In this document: piece by piece, positions 12,201-24,429 of the stretch
Numbering within the stretch: the stretch's first letter is position 1
Layout of the letters: the number at the start of each line of letters is the position of its first letter
From: Heterotrichella gracilis
Lineage: Eukaryota; Sar; Xanthophyceae; Tribonematales; Xanthonemataceae
Direction: 5' to 3'
Assembly (NCBI GenBank): GCA_032358255.1
Contig: JAULBX010025531.1
Location: 1 to 59,581, forward strand
Length of the DNA stretch: 59,581 nt
Notes under the pieces: generated by a model
Seen by the model: only the letters and a program-made list of their open reading frames with translations
Database searches by the model: none
What the model was told of the DNA's origin: nothing
Position numbers and translations under genes: made by a program

Positions 12201-12592
12201 CTGCCCGGTTTGCCCATCGTGTTTCCAGGGAATCAAGTAAGTGACGCAGTTACTACTTTACACGTGTCCCAGGTGTATGCATCCACCAGTATTGGGCTTA
12301 AAACAAGCACTCCTGGCCGACAGGGGTCGCAGCCAAGTGCCAACCCCATACACGCCTCGCCTCGCATAGCCCCATATGCATGCATATGTGATGTGTTTAA
12401 ACCTCAACTGCATCACCTCAAGCAACCTGTGCAGGTTCCTCCCAAATGGATTCCTGCTCTGTTACTTACCTGCGGATCGAGGTTCCCCACGTATACAGTC
12501 GCATCTTGGTTCCTGTCATGTGCATGCTGGCCGATGAGGTTAGCACCCACGCCAGGGGCAATACGGCCTCCAGCCGTCCCAGCAACTGACAT
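9290..12592 (-). CDS. SF3B4: Splicing factor 3B subunit 4 (SAP49), two RRMs plus Pro-rich tail
   Basis: U2 snRNP component that helps tether U2 to the branch region. Exons on the minus strand: 12592-12470, 12123-12075, 11716-11628, 11369-11235, 10584-10281, 9939-9290; 449 residues, near the usual length (human 424). RRM1 reads [12 protein letters not shown], then [20 protein letters not shown], with RNP1 [12 protein letters not shown]2 starts [20 protein letters not shown] and has RNP1 [30 protein letters not shown] is the conserved post-RRM motif. Exon 6 is a Pro/Gly/Gln-rich tail of about 217 residues with PPPP and GGYGGPPP repeats, as in animal and plant orthologues. The stop follows LPPPR. 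Introns 4 and 5 carry decayed copies of the ends of exons 4 and 5. It is divergent from the SLC35-like gene. Confidence 0.95.
10158..10232 (-). repeat. Downstream echoes of SF3B4 exon 5 end
   Basis: Read on the minus strand, the sequence encodes a near copy of the exon 5 end: [16 protein letters not shown] and, in another frame, [13 protein letters not shown], matching [12 protein letters not shown] of the real exon end at 10281. The unit that gives NRPHTLFAT is itself repeated in shorter form (NRPHMLLCT). It lies just beyond a run of telomere-like heptamers in the intron before the Pro-rich exon. Confidence 0.8.
10231..10276. repeat. Telomere-like heptamer cluster in SF3B4 intron 5
   Basis: Five to six degenerate copies of CCCTAAA or CCCTAAAA follow each other right after the donor side of exon 5 (exon edge at 10281). 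This is the densest interstitial telomere-like run with an exon border on one side and an exon echo on the other. Confidence 0.85.
11090..11160 (-). repeat. Downstream echo of SF3B4 exon 4 end, with a stop codon
   Basis: Plus-strand TCCACCTCTGGGTCCAGCTT and AGGTTGGCGCCCACGTCCTG copy the exon 4 edge at 11235-11310 (TCCACCTCTGGGTCCAGGTT, AGGTTGGCGCCCACGTCCTG) about 140 bp away. On the minus strand it would read [17 protein letters not shown] and then TAA, where the real exon has DEK and its donor. It is an inactivated copy of a piece of RRM2. Confidence 0.9.
11956..12025 (+). repeat. Copy of a dispersed intronic repeat (family A)
   Basis: It runs from CAGGATAGGACTGCTAGCGT through CCGCCTGCTAATCTGGCTGT and lies in the SF3B4 intron between exons 2 and 3, in antisense to that gene. 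It matches the copy at 23505-23574, so the family occurs in both orientations relative to host genes. Confidence 0.7.
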
Positions 12593-13358
12593 GGTGTTCC
12601 CTAAAGCCCCGGCTCAAAGGTGCTATATTGATTCGTGCAAGCTGTATATGCCAGGAGCCATCACCGAAAGTTTGTCAAGTGGCCACGGACTGTCAATGCC
12701 ATGATGGCCCTGCCTGAGGCAGCAAGGGCTGGTGTACGCGCAGCAAGTCAGGACCCAGAAATCAGTTACTACTGTAACGTATGATATGGTCTTCCAACGC
12801 AGCGCTGTGCAATCCGTTTGAAGGGACGGCTGTGGCAGCGCCCAATGCATGCACGAGGTACTCGAGGGACTGGCTTTGCAAGGGTGTCTGGACCAGCAAA
12901 TTGCAGTCACATAGCGCCTCTCGAGACTTTTGCCTTTGAGCTGTGTGCGGAAGAAGACCCAGCTTAAACACCAACCCTGATGGGTCTTGCCCAGTCTCAG
13001 CCACCACCTCCTCACTCCCCCCTGTGAGTCACAGGCTGTAGTGACGTCAGCAGGCCGGTCAGAGTCTCCAGCAATGTGATAGTTCAAGTTTTGCTTCAAA
13101 AGTATCGTTGGACGCTGCCAGGTGATCGCTGTTGTCTGCGTCCCAATACAAGCTTGCCCGTTGAGGAGTCTGGAGTCCCAATGCGCCCAGTCGGTGTCGT
13201 TGTGTGTGCTCCAAGCTGCGGTATTGAATTCAGCGTGTGCCTTGGCTTTGAATACGTGTGCACCCCATTTGGGCTCACGCTAATGCGCTGACTGCGTTCT
13301 ACGTAATCTACACAAGGGATAGAGCAATCAGCGTCTACCAGGTCCGTTTACATAGGCC
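12593..13358. promoter_or_regulatory. Divergent spacer, SF3B4 / SLC35-like shared promoter region
   Basis: The two start codons face away from each other across about 766 bp, so both promoters must lie here. No TATA box or known algal motif was convincing. Both 5' UTRs are included. Confidence 0.45.
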
Positions 13359-15247
13359 ATGAGTAGCCCGCGGCCATGGACCCAACCACACTGGTTCAAA
13401 CTGGGCCTGTCAGTCGTGGGCCTGACGTCGTCCCTCATGGTCTACTCCGTCGCCCAAGAGCGCCTGATGACGGTGGGCTTTGGCCGCAAGCAGCAGGTCT
13501 TCACCAGCACGCTGTTCCTGGTGCTGTGCAACAGGCTGACGTCGATCGTGGCTGCCCTGGCGATGCTGCTGTGCACCAAAAAGCAGCTGCGCCCGGTGGC
13601 CCCCCTGTCAGCCTATGTCCGCATCAGCATCTCCAACCTGGTGGCCACCACTACCCAGTATGAGGCACTCAAGTACGTGTTGTTATCAGGAAACACCTGG
13701 CAAGCACTCAACCCACTGCGCCCTGCACCCACCTACCCTGCACCCTGCACCCCCACACCCACCAAGCCCTGCACCCACCCACTCTGCACCCCACCCCGCG
13801 CTGCAACCACCCAACATGACGTCCATCCAACTTGGCAGGCGCCCTGCACCCACCCAATACCCACTCTGAAACCTACCCGCTCCACACGCGCCCTACCCTC
13901 CCACCCCCACACACACCCTATACCAACGCCCCTCCTGCACCCTGCACCCCCAACACACACATCCTGCACCCCACCCCACCCCACCCACACCCCACACCCT
14001 ACCCACACCCCACACCCCGCACCAACGCCTCCCCTGCCTCCCAGGTACGTCTCCTTCCCCCTTGCCACCATGTCCAAGTCCACAAAGACCATCCCCGTGC
14101 TGGCCATTGGCAGCCTGTTCCACAAAAAGCGCTACAGCTACAAAGACTACTCTGTGGGAGTAGCGGTGTCAGTGGGCTGCGCGGCCTTTGTCCTCACCGG
14201 CAGCACCCGCGCCCCACACAGCAGCTCAGCGGACGGGATCGCGGCTGGCTACGGGGTTTTGCTGCTGCTGACTTACCTTGCGGCTGACGGGTTGACGTCT
14301 ACCAACCAGGACGCGCTGTTTGTGAAGTATGGGCTGGAGGTGGCTGAGCTGGTGCTGTATACAAGCCTAGTATCGGCGCTGCTGTGCCTGGCTGCACTAG
14401 TCTTGACAGGTACGGAAGGATGATGATATCAACAATAACAGATAAATGTGTGCGCGGGAGGGATGCGTCCACCAACAGTGCAACACACCATGCATTCCTG
14501 CCCGTACTCGCTGCTGCCAGGACTGAACTGCCTGGCGCTGCCCGTGCAAGTCCATCAGCTACTATGGCATTACCTGCTATTGCTGGAATGCTGACCGTTG
14601 AACTCTTCTGTATGTGACAGGTCAGCTGTTTGTTGCGCTGGTGTTTGTCGCTGACCACCCCTCGGTGTGGGTGTGGATAGCCACCGTGTCGGCAGCCTCG
14701 GCCACCGTGCAGTTCCTTTCCTCCTACACGGTGAAGCAGCAGGGGGCGTTTGTGTTTGCCCTGGTGATGACCACGCGCCAGCTGCTGTCCATCCTGGTGT
14801 CCTACATCTACTTCCAGCACCCGCTGAGCGGGGGCCAAGGGTGAGTGGCGAGATGGGTGGAACCCTAGTTTAGGGGGTTGGGCATGCAGTGTGCAGCGCC
14901 AACGCTGTATTTCCAAGACAAGGCTGAGGCATTGCTGGAATAATAATCTAGGCGGATTGATGCGTCGCAGGGATCGGGGATTAAATGTTGTCCTGATCGG
15001 GTGTATGTGGCTGTTTGGGCCAGCGCGCGTCTGTGTAGGGGCGTTCAACCATTAATGTGTGACCTTTTGCAGGTTTGGTCTCGGGGTTGTGTTTGCTGCC
15101 CTCTACTTCAAGACCCTGCTGCAGCTTGGCAAGCAAGCATACATGCACCTGAACGGGAAGAATGCTGCCAGTGAAGGTACCGCGTCACACCCTGACCTAG
15201 GGTGTTGTTACAGCCGGCACAGGGTCCTTGCAATGCCTATAGTATGA
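13359..15247 (+). CDS. SLC35B/UTR5-like nucleotide-sugar (or PAPS) transporter
   Basis: Multi-pass Golgi or ER antiporter of the drug/metabolite transporter superfamily, 357 residues. Exons: 13359-13672, 14045-14409, 14621-14840, 15073-15247. Family motifs are visible: FKLGLSVVGLTSSLMVYSVA in helix 1, then TTQYEALKYVSFPLATMSKS with the KSTKTIPV signature, DGLTSTNQDALF, VKQQGAFVFALVMTTRQLLS and SYIYFQHPLSGGQGFG. This layout matches the plant UDP-Gal/UDP-Glc transporter 5 group and its SLC35B2/B3 (PAPS) relatives; substrate cannot be chosen from sequence. The last exon may read through to TGA at 15245-15247, as modelled, or splice at 15177 (GTACCG) to an unrecognised exon. A decayed copy of the last exon end follows at 15271-15345. 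Intron 1 is extremely C/A-rich. Confidence 0.85.
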
Positions 15248-16654
15248 GCAGTGTATCACCTCCAAATCTGCTGCATTTTCAAGACCCTGCTGCACCTGGA
15301 AGAGGCAGCATACATGCACTTGAACGGGAAGGCTGTGGTACCGCTGCAGGACCTGACGTGTGCATGCGGTGGTTCCAACTGCTGTCCCTGTGCATCGCAG
15401 GGTCGCAGGGGGATGCATACAGGGTGTGAGTGCTGCAATCTAGCTGGCGCAGCACAGCGGCTAGATATGTGTATAAAACAGACAGCATGTGCGAAGGCCG
15501 CGCAGGCTGGCAAGGTGTTGCAGGTGGTGCTCTGCCGATAGATTTTGCCTATTCTTCATTCAGTTTTGCTTTGGTTCCTGCATTACAAATATAGTGCCTA
15601 CCTTTCTTATTTATCTGGTCTGCAAGACGATGCCTGACCACTTTTTTACTCTTACTGTTGGGAGTGAGTGCCCCGCATAGGATGATTACCCTAAAACCCT
15701 TAAGTAGATCGATACTCGGTTCGATTTTGCTTCGTAGTTGTTTGTTGAGCCTGTTCTGTGAGCGTGATCTGATGTCTTCAAGCGTAGAGGCGTGTCGCCT
15801 GGTTGCAGTGGAGGCGACCTGACCTGATAGTGGATGCCCCATTGCCCACCATCCGCAAACCTATAAGTCCAATGCCATGGGTGGGGTCTTGCCCTTGTTG
15901 GTGTTGTCAATCGCAGGGAGTTGTAAAGATCAGCCTTTTCATGCCATGCCTGCGTGCCCACCAATGGCGCAATTTGTTTGAACACAAGGTTTACTTGGGT
16001 GCCCCAACTCGACGTGTGTGTACGCCCGAGTAAATGCACAACATGCCACATATTATGGCCCCAAGGAGGGGACATATCTCTGGTGATGCATAAACCTGGC
16101 GGCCAGTGGCTACCAGTATTGTAGCGTGACACTGTGTGCAACGCTTGGCGGCGTGGGATGCCTTAGGTTTTCTTATGAAAACGTGCAAGCTTACATTAAG
16201 CACGTCACGGCCTTTGCAGTGATATTGCCTGCCATAAATTTCCCATTTTCAACAGTGGGCAGCCCGCAAGTAAAAATGGCAACGCAGGTCGGGATGTTGA
16301 TGGGCATAAAACCCTACCCAGCACAGCACAACTAAAAATAACTTCCTTTTTTTCTAGGTACCTGCACCTGTTGAGTGTACAAAGGCGAGGGAATAGTTCA
16401 TTCAAGGAAAATCTTAAACGGAGCAAGTGAAATATCAGCTAGGGACTACCAGCCCACTTTCACTCAACACTTGCCACTCCTCGAAACTGGCTGTAACTGT
16501 GGCACCGTATGATGCATGCATGCATGTGAGCCTTCTCCGCAAGCGGTGTCAAAGCTTGGCAAGTTGAAAACCACGTGTTCGCTGTCATATGCACCGAAGT
16601 ATACATTGCGTCAACGCCTGACCCCGCGGGCGCCTGCCAGCTGACAGGCAGGCA
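15248..16654. other. Spacer with exon echo, otherwise no gene recognised
   Basis: Apart from the echo of the transporter's last exon at 15271-15345 and a CCCTAAAACCCTTAAG telomere-like patch near 15688-15705, no coding exon was recognised. It should hold the transporter 3' UTR and the SEH1 promoter. Confidence 0.5.
15271..15345 (+). repeat. Downstream echo of transporter exon 4 end
   Basis: TTCAAGACCCTGCTGCACCT and TACATGCACTTGAACGGGAA copy TTCAAGACCCTGCTGCAGCT and TACATGCACCTGAACGGGAA of the last exon (15108-15160), about 190 bp downstream and in the same direction. It includes a GTACC match to the candidate donor at 15177. It encodes FKTLLHLEEAAYMHLNGK against FKTLLQLGKQAYMHLNGK. Confidence 0.9.
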
Positions 16655-18278
16655 ATGTACTCCACCAGCCATCCCTTGTTGGGCAGTGCACCTGCAACCA
16701 CCGTGGGCTACGACCACTACAGGCAAAGGATAGCCAGTGCACGCGACGAACAGCTATCGGTGCACGTTCAAGACAGCCAAGGCGATGCCTGGAAGTTGCA
16801 AAGCACTTGGGCAGCCCCTCATCACCATGCTGTAACGAAGGCAAGTGCTGGAAGCCCCCAAACCCTCACTAGCTTGAGGACTGTTTTAAAAGTGTACGCA
16901 TGGGTATCTTCTAAAAGTCCTGTACTTGTTGGATTCCTTGTTACTGGGCAAATGCATGCGTTGCGTTATGCGATGGCATATTACTTGGTACGATATGCAT
17001 GCACATGTATTTTGCACAGCTAGCCCTTTGTCACACAGCCACGCATACGCAAGTCCTTCTGTTCTCAAGTACAGCAAAATTAAAACAATTTACTTTCCTT
17101 TCCCCCTGCAGATAGCGTGGTCCCACCCCGAGTTTGGGCACACCGTTGCTTCTGGGTCAGCCGATGGCTCGGTGTGCGTGTGGGAGGAGTCGCCCGCGGG
17201 CAAGTGGCAGCTGGTGGCAGAGCTGAGGGACGGGAAGCAACGCATTGTGGGGCTGGAGTTTGCACCCAGGCAGCTGCAGCTGCTCCTCGCTGCAGCGGGG
17301 TCAGACGGGGCTGTGAGGTACAGCGCATTGATCGCCAGCCCATTGGACCGAACATCGTGCTGATTATGCATCAATCCCAGTTCCAACCCAAGTTTTTGCA
17401 TTGCCAAGTGTTGGCCAGAAACTTAGAGCACCGCTGGATTGGCGCAGGGTGTATGAAGGGGGCCTTGCTGCCGACAAAGGGAGTGGCAAGCGATGGACCA
17501 TAGTGCAGCAGCTGCAAGTCCAACCAAACTGTACAGCCCTGCACTGGCGGCCCTACACGCGAGGCCTGCCCCCCATGATGGTGGTTGGCACCAGCTCAGG
17601 CGCAGAGGTGTACACCTTCAAGGCCACATGGGGCACGTGGGAGCTCGCAGCGCGGCTGCCAGGGCAAGGACCCGTGGCAGACGTGGCGTGGGCGACCACG
17701 TTACAAAAGCCGGTGGAGACGATTGCAGTGGCGCATGGGACGTGCGTCACGCTGTATGCTGTGCGAGGTCCAGCAAACGACCTGCAGGTGAGCGGCACAC
17801 CATTGCATGTCCTGGGACGTGCACTTGCAGCCATCTTGCACCTGGTCCAGCTGTACTTTGCCATTGCACACCATCGCATTGGGCCCACATGCACTGATTT
17901 GCCTGTTTTGAAACGCACACAGTAGTTCCAACTCGCGCAAAATACACCGCTGGAGACCACGTGGCAGGTGCAGCCATGTGGCACCAGCTGTGTACCTTGC
18001 CATGCACGCCAGAAACCCACATGGCATGGCATGTACCCACAAGACATTGCGCTGATTTCGCCTGCCATTGCACGCAGGTTTCACAAATCACGCAGTTACA
18101 GCATCCATCGCCCGTATGCGGGCTGGCGTGGAACGTATTTGGCATGCTGCTGGCTGCTAGCCTGACCAGCGGGGCTGTGCGGCTGTGGAGGGCCAACTTG
18201 GCTGGGGAGTGGCAAGAGGAGCTGACGATGCTGGGCTGCGCGCCACCACAGGACGACGCCTTTGACATGGTTGACTGA
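16655..18278 (+). CDS. SEH1: Nucleoporin SEH1, WD40 protein
   Basis: Beta-propeller subunit of the Nup107-160 (Y) complex and of the SEA/GATOR complex. Exons: 16655-16840, 17112-17317, 17448-17787, 18078-18278; 310 residues, slightly shorter than animal SEH1. Recognised by IAWSHPEFGHTVASGSADGS and VCVWEE (the SEH1 WAHPEFG signature), then GLEFAP, VQPNCTALHWRP, PVADVAWAT and SPVCGLAWNVFGMLLAASLT followed by GAVRLWRAN. Intron 1 uses a GC donor (GAAG|GCAAGT at 16841) instead of GT. The first exon gives a weak first blade; the start is the first ATG of that frame. The gene converges with the SPC3 gene, the stops being only 295 bp apart. Confidence 0.92.
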
Positions 18279-18572
18279 TCTACTCAGTGCTAAGTGCGAC
18301 TGCTGAACATTGCGCGGACTGACATCAAACAGAGGCCCATGGTTGGCTGATCTATACACCGACGTTGCGTTTGCTTTCTGTGGCCGGGGCTGGGATCCCG
18401 CCATCTGGTATGAGTGCTTGCCGGTACTCAATATCTGCGTTGTGATAGGTGTGGCATCACATATTCATCTGGACCCTTGAAGCCTGCAGCAATCCATCGC
18501 AATTCAGCAATATGCAACTGCCTGATGATGGTGATGGGTATGCAAAATTTTGGCTCATCTGATGGTTTTGAA

Positions 18573-19542
18573 TCAATGCGTGTGATAATTAAGGTCCAGG
18601 TCCCTACCTGTGAAATTTTGTCGATGGGTCGTTAGCGCACCTACAAAAAAAATCACCTGTCAGCAGGGGATTGAGAGGAAATTACAGCACATGGAAGAAC
18701 TGCAATGAGTTTCTCCTTACCAACTTTGGGCATGACATTCCACACCACGCTGACGTTGAAGTCCAGGCCTCGCAAGTTTGTGCCTTGGTCAATGAAGTTG
18801 AACGGGAATTCTAGCTGCAAGGGTTTAACTTCTACATCTGCTTCTTTCTGTAATACAAAGGCACGTCAGTGACGCTGGTGGCCACGATCAGGGCAAGGAA
18901 GCCACTACTGGTGGTCAATATCATGGCTAGAATGCGCTGTGCTGTCCCACCACCCACGCACCTGGCTAAGGATGATCTGGTTCCATATGACCTGTTGGTT
19001 GAGTTGGTTTTTCTTTGTTTCATAGACCACCTCAACATAGAGGAAGATCTGCTTTGTGTTCCACGTAAACACTGACCGCAGGTCCGCATCTAGGTCCAAC
19101 GAGAGCCATGCCTGCAGTAGGGGAGGCACCCATGTCAGCATCCTGGCAAGCACGTTGTTTGAAGACCCCCGTTGCTTGAGACGAACTGGGATCTTGCCTG
19201 CTCGTTGTTCCTTTGTCGTTGTAGGCCCTCTACTTGCAGGTTGGTGACAGTGACTTGTGGGTCTGATGAGTGCACAAAGTCTGCAAGAAAATAGCAGCTG
19301 TTACACAGGTGTGAAAGCACAGCACAACACAACTCGCCCTGTTATGCTCGATCATCGAAATTGCGATGAAAGCAGTACCCGCTTGCTGGACTACAGTCCC
19401 AGGATAGCGTGCAAAGGCGGGCAATGCATGCATATGCGCCCAGTACATGCGCACCTGTCAACGTGGCCAGCACACAGATACCAGCCAGCACGGTGCTTGA
19501 AAAAGTCAACAGTGCGTTGATCCGATACCAAAACGAATGCAT
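18573..19542 (-). CDS. SPC3: Signal peptidase complex subunit 3 (SPC22/23, SPCS3)
   Basis: ER membrane glycoprotein subunit of the signal peptidase complex. Exons on the minus strand: 19542-19455, 19280-19198, 19111-18962, 18847-18721, 18640-18573; 171 residues, the usual size. The N-terminus MHSFWYRINALLTFSSTVLA and GICVLATL form the single membrane anchor. The luminal part has LDLDADLRSVFTWNTKQIFL followed by YVEVVYETKKNQLNQQVIWN, which match the conserved ITFDITADL, FDWNVKQLFLYL and NNALNQVVLWD blocks. The end is LDFNVSVVWNVMPKVG and a short tail. Intron 2 has a GC donor (GAGCAG|GCAAGA, donor at 19197). The tail after MPKVGA is less conserved, so the last exon is the least certain. Confidence 0.9.
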
Positions 19543-20097
19543 CGTGGTGGGCTGCTCAAAGCGTGTCCAGAGGGCTGGTCGAGCGAAAGATGGTCCCGAT
19601 TTGCTCAAGCTGCGACTCGAAGGCGAATGGCTGTACAGCAAACAGATATAGCGCTGCCTGTTCTTGGGGAGTTTGTGTTCCTTCTTCCCCGGTTCGCACT
19701 CATCTAGAACATGCACATGTATTGCGCAGTGTAAATTGCACTGCTTGTCCCAGGGATAACCAAACACTCATGTGACGAACCATTATAATCATAATAATAA
19801 TGGGCGACCTCTATTTCTAGAATAGGTTCTAGTGGAAAACACCGTTGTTTCGCAGCCGTGAGCCGCCGCCCACAATCACAAGCACGCAGCAGTCGACCGT
19901 TTGCATCCCTCATTGCATGCATGCATCTGCGCATATATGCTGCACTGTAATATGCCGCTGCCCAGTACGTTTGGACTGGTCATGGTGGTGCCTGACATAC
20001 CCAGCTGTACAGTCCGAGTCAATGCAGCATTTTTGACCCGCACATTATCATTATCTGACTGAAACCCGTCGACAATCGAAGTTTGGAGAGGCTGGGC
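19543..20097. promoter_or_regulatory. Divergent spacer, SPC3 / SET-MYND shared promoter region
   Basis: About 555 bp between two outward-facing start codons. TGCATGCATGCA near 19914-19925 is one of the many such palindromes of this window. No firm promoter motif was identified. Confidence 0.4.
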
Positions 20098-23000
20098 ATG
20101 AAGGTCGATGGCAAGGTGCTGCAGGATAGCTTGGAGCTCAGGTCCGTGTGAGAAAGCATAGCATAAGTGTGACTATTACAGTGGTGCTTGTGTAACGGTG
20201 GGACTCGTGTGCCCATCACCTCGTTGGCCATACACCTGTACTATGGCTAGTTATCTTGGCGCTCTGCCCTACTGGGTTTATGGTTTCCTTGTGTGTTCAC
20301 ACGCAGGAAGAGCCATTCCAGAGGGCTGGCTGTGTATGCTGTCAAGGACCTGCCACTGGGAGCAACCATAGTGCAGGTAACCGACGCGGTGCGGGCACAC
20401 ACAAAGCCAAGCACGCCATGGCGCACCAAGCCTTTATGCTGCCAATATCCTGAGTACCCCCCTACGCACTCGCACCAGTCTTTTTGCTGCTGTTAACCTC
20501 ATTCTTCAAAGTCTGCCCCCCCCTCCCGCAGGAGCACCCGCTAGCTGTTGGCCTCTCCCGCAGCTGCCGCCCTCAGCTGTGCTCCCGCTGCCTCACCCAG
20601 CTCACACCCAAGCAGAAGCTGGACCCACCAACTTGCGACAGGTGGGGAATGAGTTGGTGGGTGGGGGTGTAGGTATGTCTTTGCAAGGTTGGCAGTGGGC
20701 ACCACCTGTCTAGTTGAAGGCGGGAGGGTGGTAGGGTTGGGACCCACTGTCCGGGCCAGGGGCGATGGCGGTGTGCAGGCAGCAGTTGGTCGCATGGCCT
20801 GGAACACGCACCAGCCACCTACACCATGCCAATGTGTGTGTGTGTCCCTTGCCTGCCATTCTTTAACTATTTTTTTAGAAAATGGCTCCCCGTTGTAAAT
20901 TTGATATAAATACATGTTTTCTCTGCAAGCTGTCGAGGTGGGCCTTCGCGGCATGGCCTACTGTAGCACACCATTCGACGGGTAGAGCTCTCATCCCTTC
21001 CCTTACAACGCCCTCCTCCTCCCCCTTCCCTGCAGCTGCCAACATGCAGTGTACTGCTGCAACTACTGCCGCAAGACAGACGCGCCCGCACACGTGGGCA
21101 GCGGCGAGTGTGCTCTGCTTGCCAATGGAAGCGCAGCGGCTCACCTGGGGCCATTCTTGCGGGAGGCATGCTTGGCACTCAGGCTAGCGCACGCAACCCC
21201 GATGGTCCCGCCGCTGGCTGATCACTGGGAGGAGCTGGTGGGGATGGAGGGGGAGGGGTAAGTTGAGGGGCGGGTGCTTTCCTTTTGGATTCCAGGGTAC
21301 ACCGAAGTGCAAATACATTGGTGTCAATGTAGTTGGGTTTCCTGCATGCGCCGTGTATGCAGCGAGGGTGGTACCCGCATTACCGCTGCCGCTGCCCTGC
21401 ATCTGCCTAATCATGGGAGGAGATGTTGGGGATGAAGGAATAGGGGTAAGAGGACTGGGCAGGGGAAAATGCATTTTATTCAGTAAGGTAGGGTGGTGCT
21501 CCAAATTGTTCTACATTTTGTGGCGACTTTAAAATATACATGCATTATTCTTACAGCTTCAGCTGTACAACAAAAACATCCTATGTCATCTGCATCCGTG
21601 ATCAGATGATTTATATATGTGGTGTAGGGAAGGCGAGCCCCTGGAGTTGACATTGGAGTATATGCGTCAGGCAGTGGAGGAGACACATGCCAAGGCGCAG
21701 GGTGGGGACACAGCTGTCAGCACCACAGAGGGCCACCTGGCACTGGCACAGGCCCTGGGGCAGACCCTCAACAACGCCATGGAGGTTAGTTGGTTGAGTA
21801 CATGCGTTCCATCAATACAGCCAGATGCTTATCGGTCTTGCACCTTACGAATTGCCTCTGATTGCCTTTGATGCCATTTTGCAGCGTGAATGTTGCAAGC
21901 ACTGGGCACTGCGAGTCGTCTGAGGGGCCTGTTTCTACAGTCAACCTGTAACAGCCTACCATTGAACCCTAATCTCACCCTCCCCTTTCCCCTGCTCCCC
22001 AGATGACCCCCCTGCTGGTCACCCCCAGCCCCGTGGGCGCATTTGGCCCCTCGCCCCCCCTGGCCCTCTACCACATGTCCTCCAGGTTCAACCACTCATG
22101 CCGCCCCAGCGCCGTGGTCAGCTTCAAGTCCAACGGCACACTGGTGGTGCGCACGCTCACGCAAGTGCCAGCGGGCGCTGAGGTGCGGATTTTGAATATA
22201 GCTATGTACCTGTATGTTTTTCATGAATTACGTGTATTGCCTTTGGGGGGAATTCCTGGCCCTGCCCTGCTTGTTTTGGTTCCAAGATTTCACATGGGCT
22301 TTCTCTGCTTTTGGTTCGTGGGCAGGTCTGCGCCCTCCTGTTTCTTGTCGTTTTACCCCTTCCGCTCATGAATCTGAGCTAAATTGGTTCCTTCATGTTC
22401 CATTTTGGTTGCTCAGGTGTGTATTGCCTACATCGATGTGTCAGAGCCTGCTGAGGAGAGGCAGAGGCTGCTGGCCAGGCGGTTCTGCTTTGCCTGTGCC
22501 TGCGACAGGTGCTCTAATCCCGGGGATGGGGATGGCCTGATGGGGAGGCTGGTGGATATGCCAGGTGACCAGAGGGTAGCAATTCGAAGCAATTCTTGGG
22601 TCTGAGAAACCAAAGACGAGTAAAATGAAAAGAATCAAAAGAAAAGAAAGAATAACTTCAGAAGGACTCACATAATGTGATGTATATTCAAGTCTCCCTG
22701 ATATATATTGCAATATGGCGCATCATTGAGCAGTTGTGGCGCTTTTGGCCCAGTGCAGCTTGCGGTGTTGACTGGTTGTTGTGTCTGGTGGTGTGTGAGC
22801 ACCCACATACAATGCACCCACCTCCACCATGCAGGGTCTACATGCCGTCCTCGTGGTAGTTGCGGGGTTGCAAATCATAGAGGGCGCACCACGATGGCAC
22901 GCACATCCCAATCCTACCAAAGTAATCAGCCTCTCCACCCCTTCCACTTCCCACCGCGCAGGTACCCCTCCTTTGGGCCCCTCCTTCTCACACCGTGCCC

Positions 23001-24397
23001 AGCAGGTATTAGAGAGGGTGCTGGATGAGTACGTGGAGCAGGTAGGGCCACATAGGAGACTAAAACTCATCGGCCCTTCTGCGCTGGTGAAAGGCATATG
23101 GTGGATGCATCCCCTCTGGGAAATGCATGTAATGTAATGTAATGTAATTGGCCCTCTATTCGTCAAATGTTTTGCCATTCAGCCTCTCCCACCTCAACCC
23201 CTCGACACCAAAGATGGTACCGCTGACATCCTCCTTCCCCCCTCTCTCCAGGATGACTGCGTGGCCAGCTGGCGGGCACTCGAGCACCACCTGCACACCT
23301 GGCTGTCCCGCGGTGCCCACCCCTGCCACCAGCGCTGCATGGAGGCGGCTGCACTGGCGCAGAGCTGCTGCTGGGCCACGCTGCGCCAGGTACCAGCAAG
23401 CATTTGTCATGACACTACAGCAACAGTCAAACTGCGCACGGTCAACGTTGGTGGCTTCTGTGTCAATTCAAACTGCGCACGGTCAACGTTAGTGTCAACT
23501 GTCTCAGGATCAAACTGCTGACGCCGCAATGTGCCAGACCGCCTGCTAACCTGGCTGTATTACTGGAATGCATGGGAGCTGCCTGACTCAGGCTGAGCCA
23601 ATCTGTCAAACATTTGGCCCCAGTAAAACAACATATGAACAAATTTCAAAAAATTTCAAGTTATTTAATAGCAATGATGCACCGAAACAAAGTACTGGGT
23701 GAAGCCCTATGTCATCCCCGAGGTTTTCCTAGAGTATCGACTGTTTTCCCCTCTGGCTGTGTCCAGGTGGCGCCCAGCAGTGCCCTAGGGTTGGCAGCAG
23801 CAGCCAGGGGGACGTGTTACGCACTGCTCATGGCGCTGGGGGGAGAGCTGGTGCTGGGATGCGGTGAGAGGGGGGGAAATGGGGGGACCCTGCAAGGGTA
23901 TTTGTGGTCCCTGCCTTTTAAGATATTTACTGGATGATCCTACTTTCCCCATCCCCAATTGCTTCACACTGGATTTTAGGGTTTAAATTTGATCAGTGCC
24001 TTGCATGCGCCCACCCTGCGCAGCTGTGTACCACTCTATAGATGTGGCAATAGGTCACGCTACCTGCATGCATCCTTCCGCTTCCCTTCCCCTCCTCACA
24101 CCACACCACACCACATCTCATTCCTCCCCTCCCACTTCAACCCCCACCATGGTCCCTCCCGTTGGAGAGGAAAACATGAGCAAAAACGAATAAAACACCT
24201 GAAACATGAACAAATCTGAATACTACCTGAAACATGATAAAAATATAAAATAAATCTTACTTGAAACATGGCCTGCAGGGGAGACCGGACTTCTTGCTTC
24301 AGCGGGCACCCAGTGGAGTGACGCAGCACGGAGGATGTGCATGCTCATGGCAATCATGCACAAGCAGACACCGCAACCGCAACTGCCACATCCCCTA

Positions 24398-24429
<32 letters not shown>

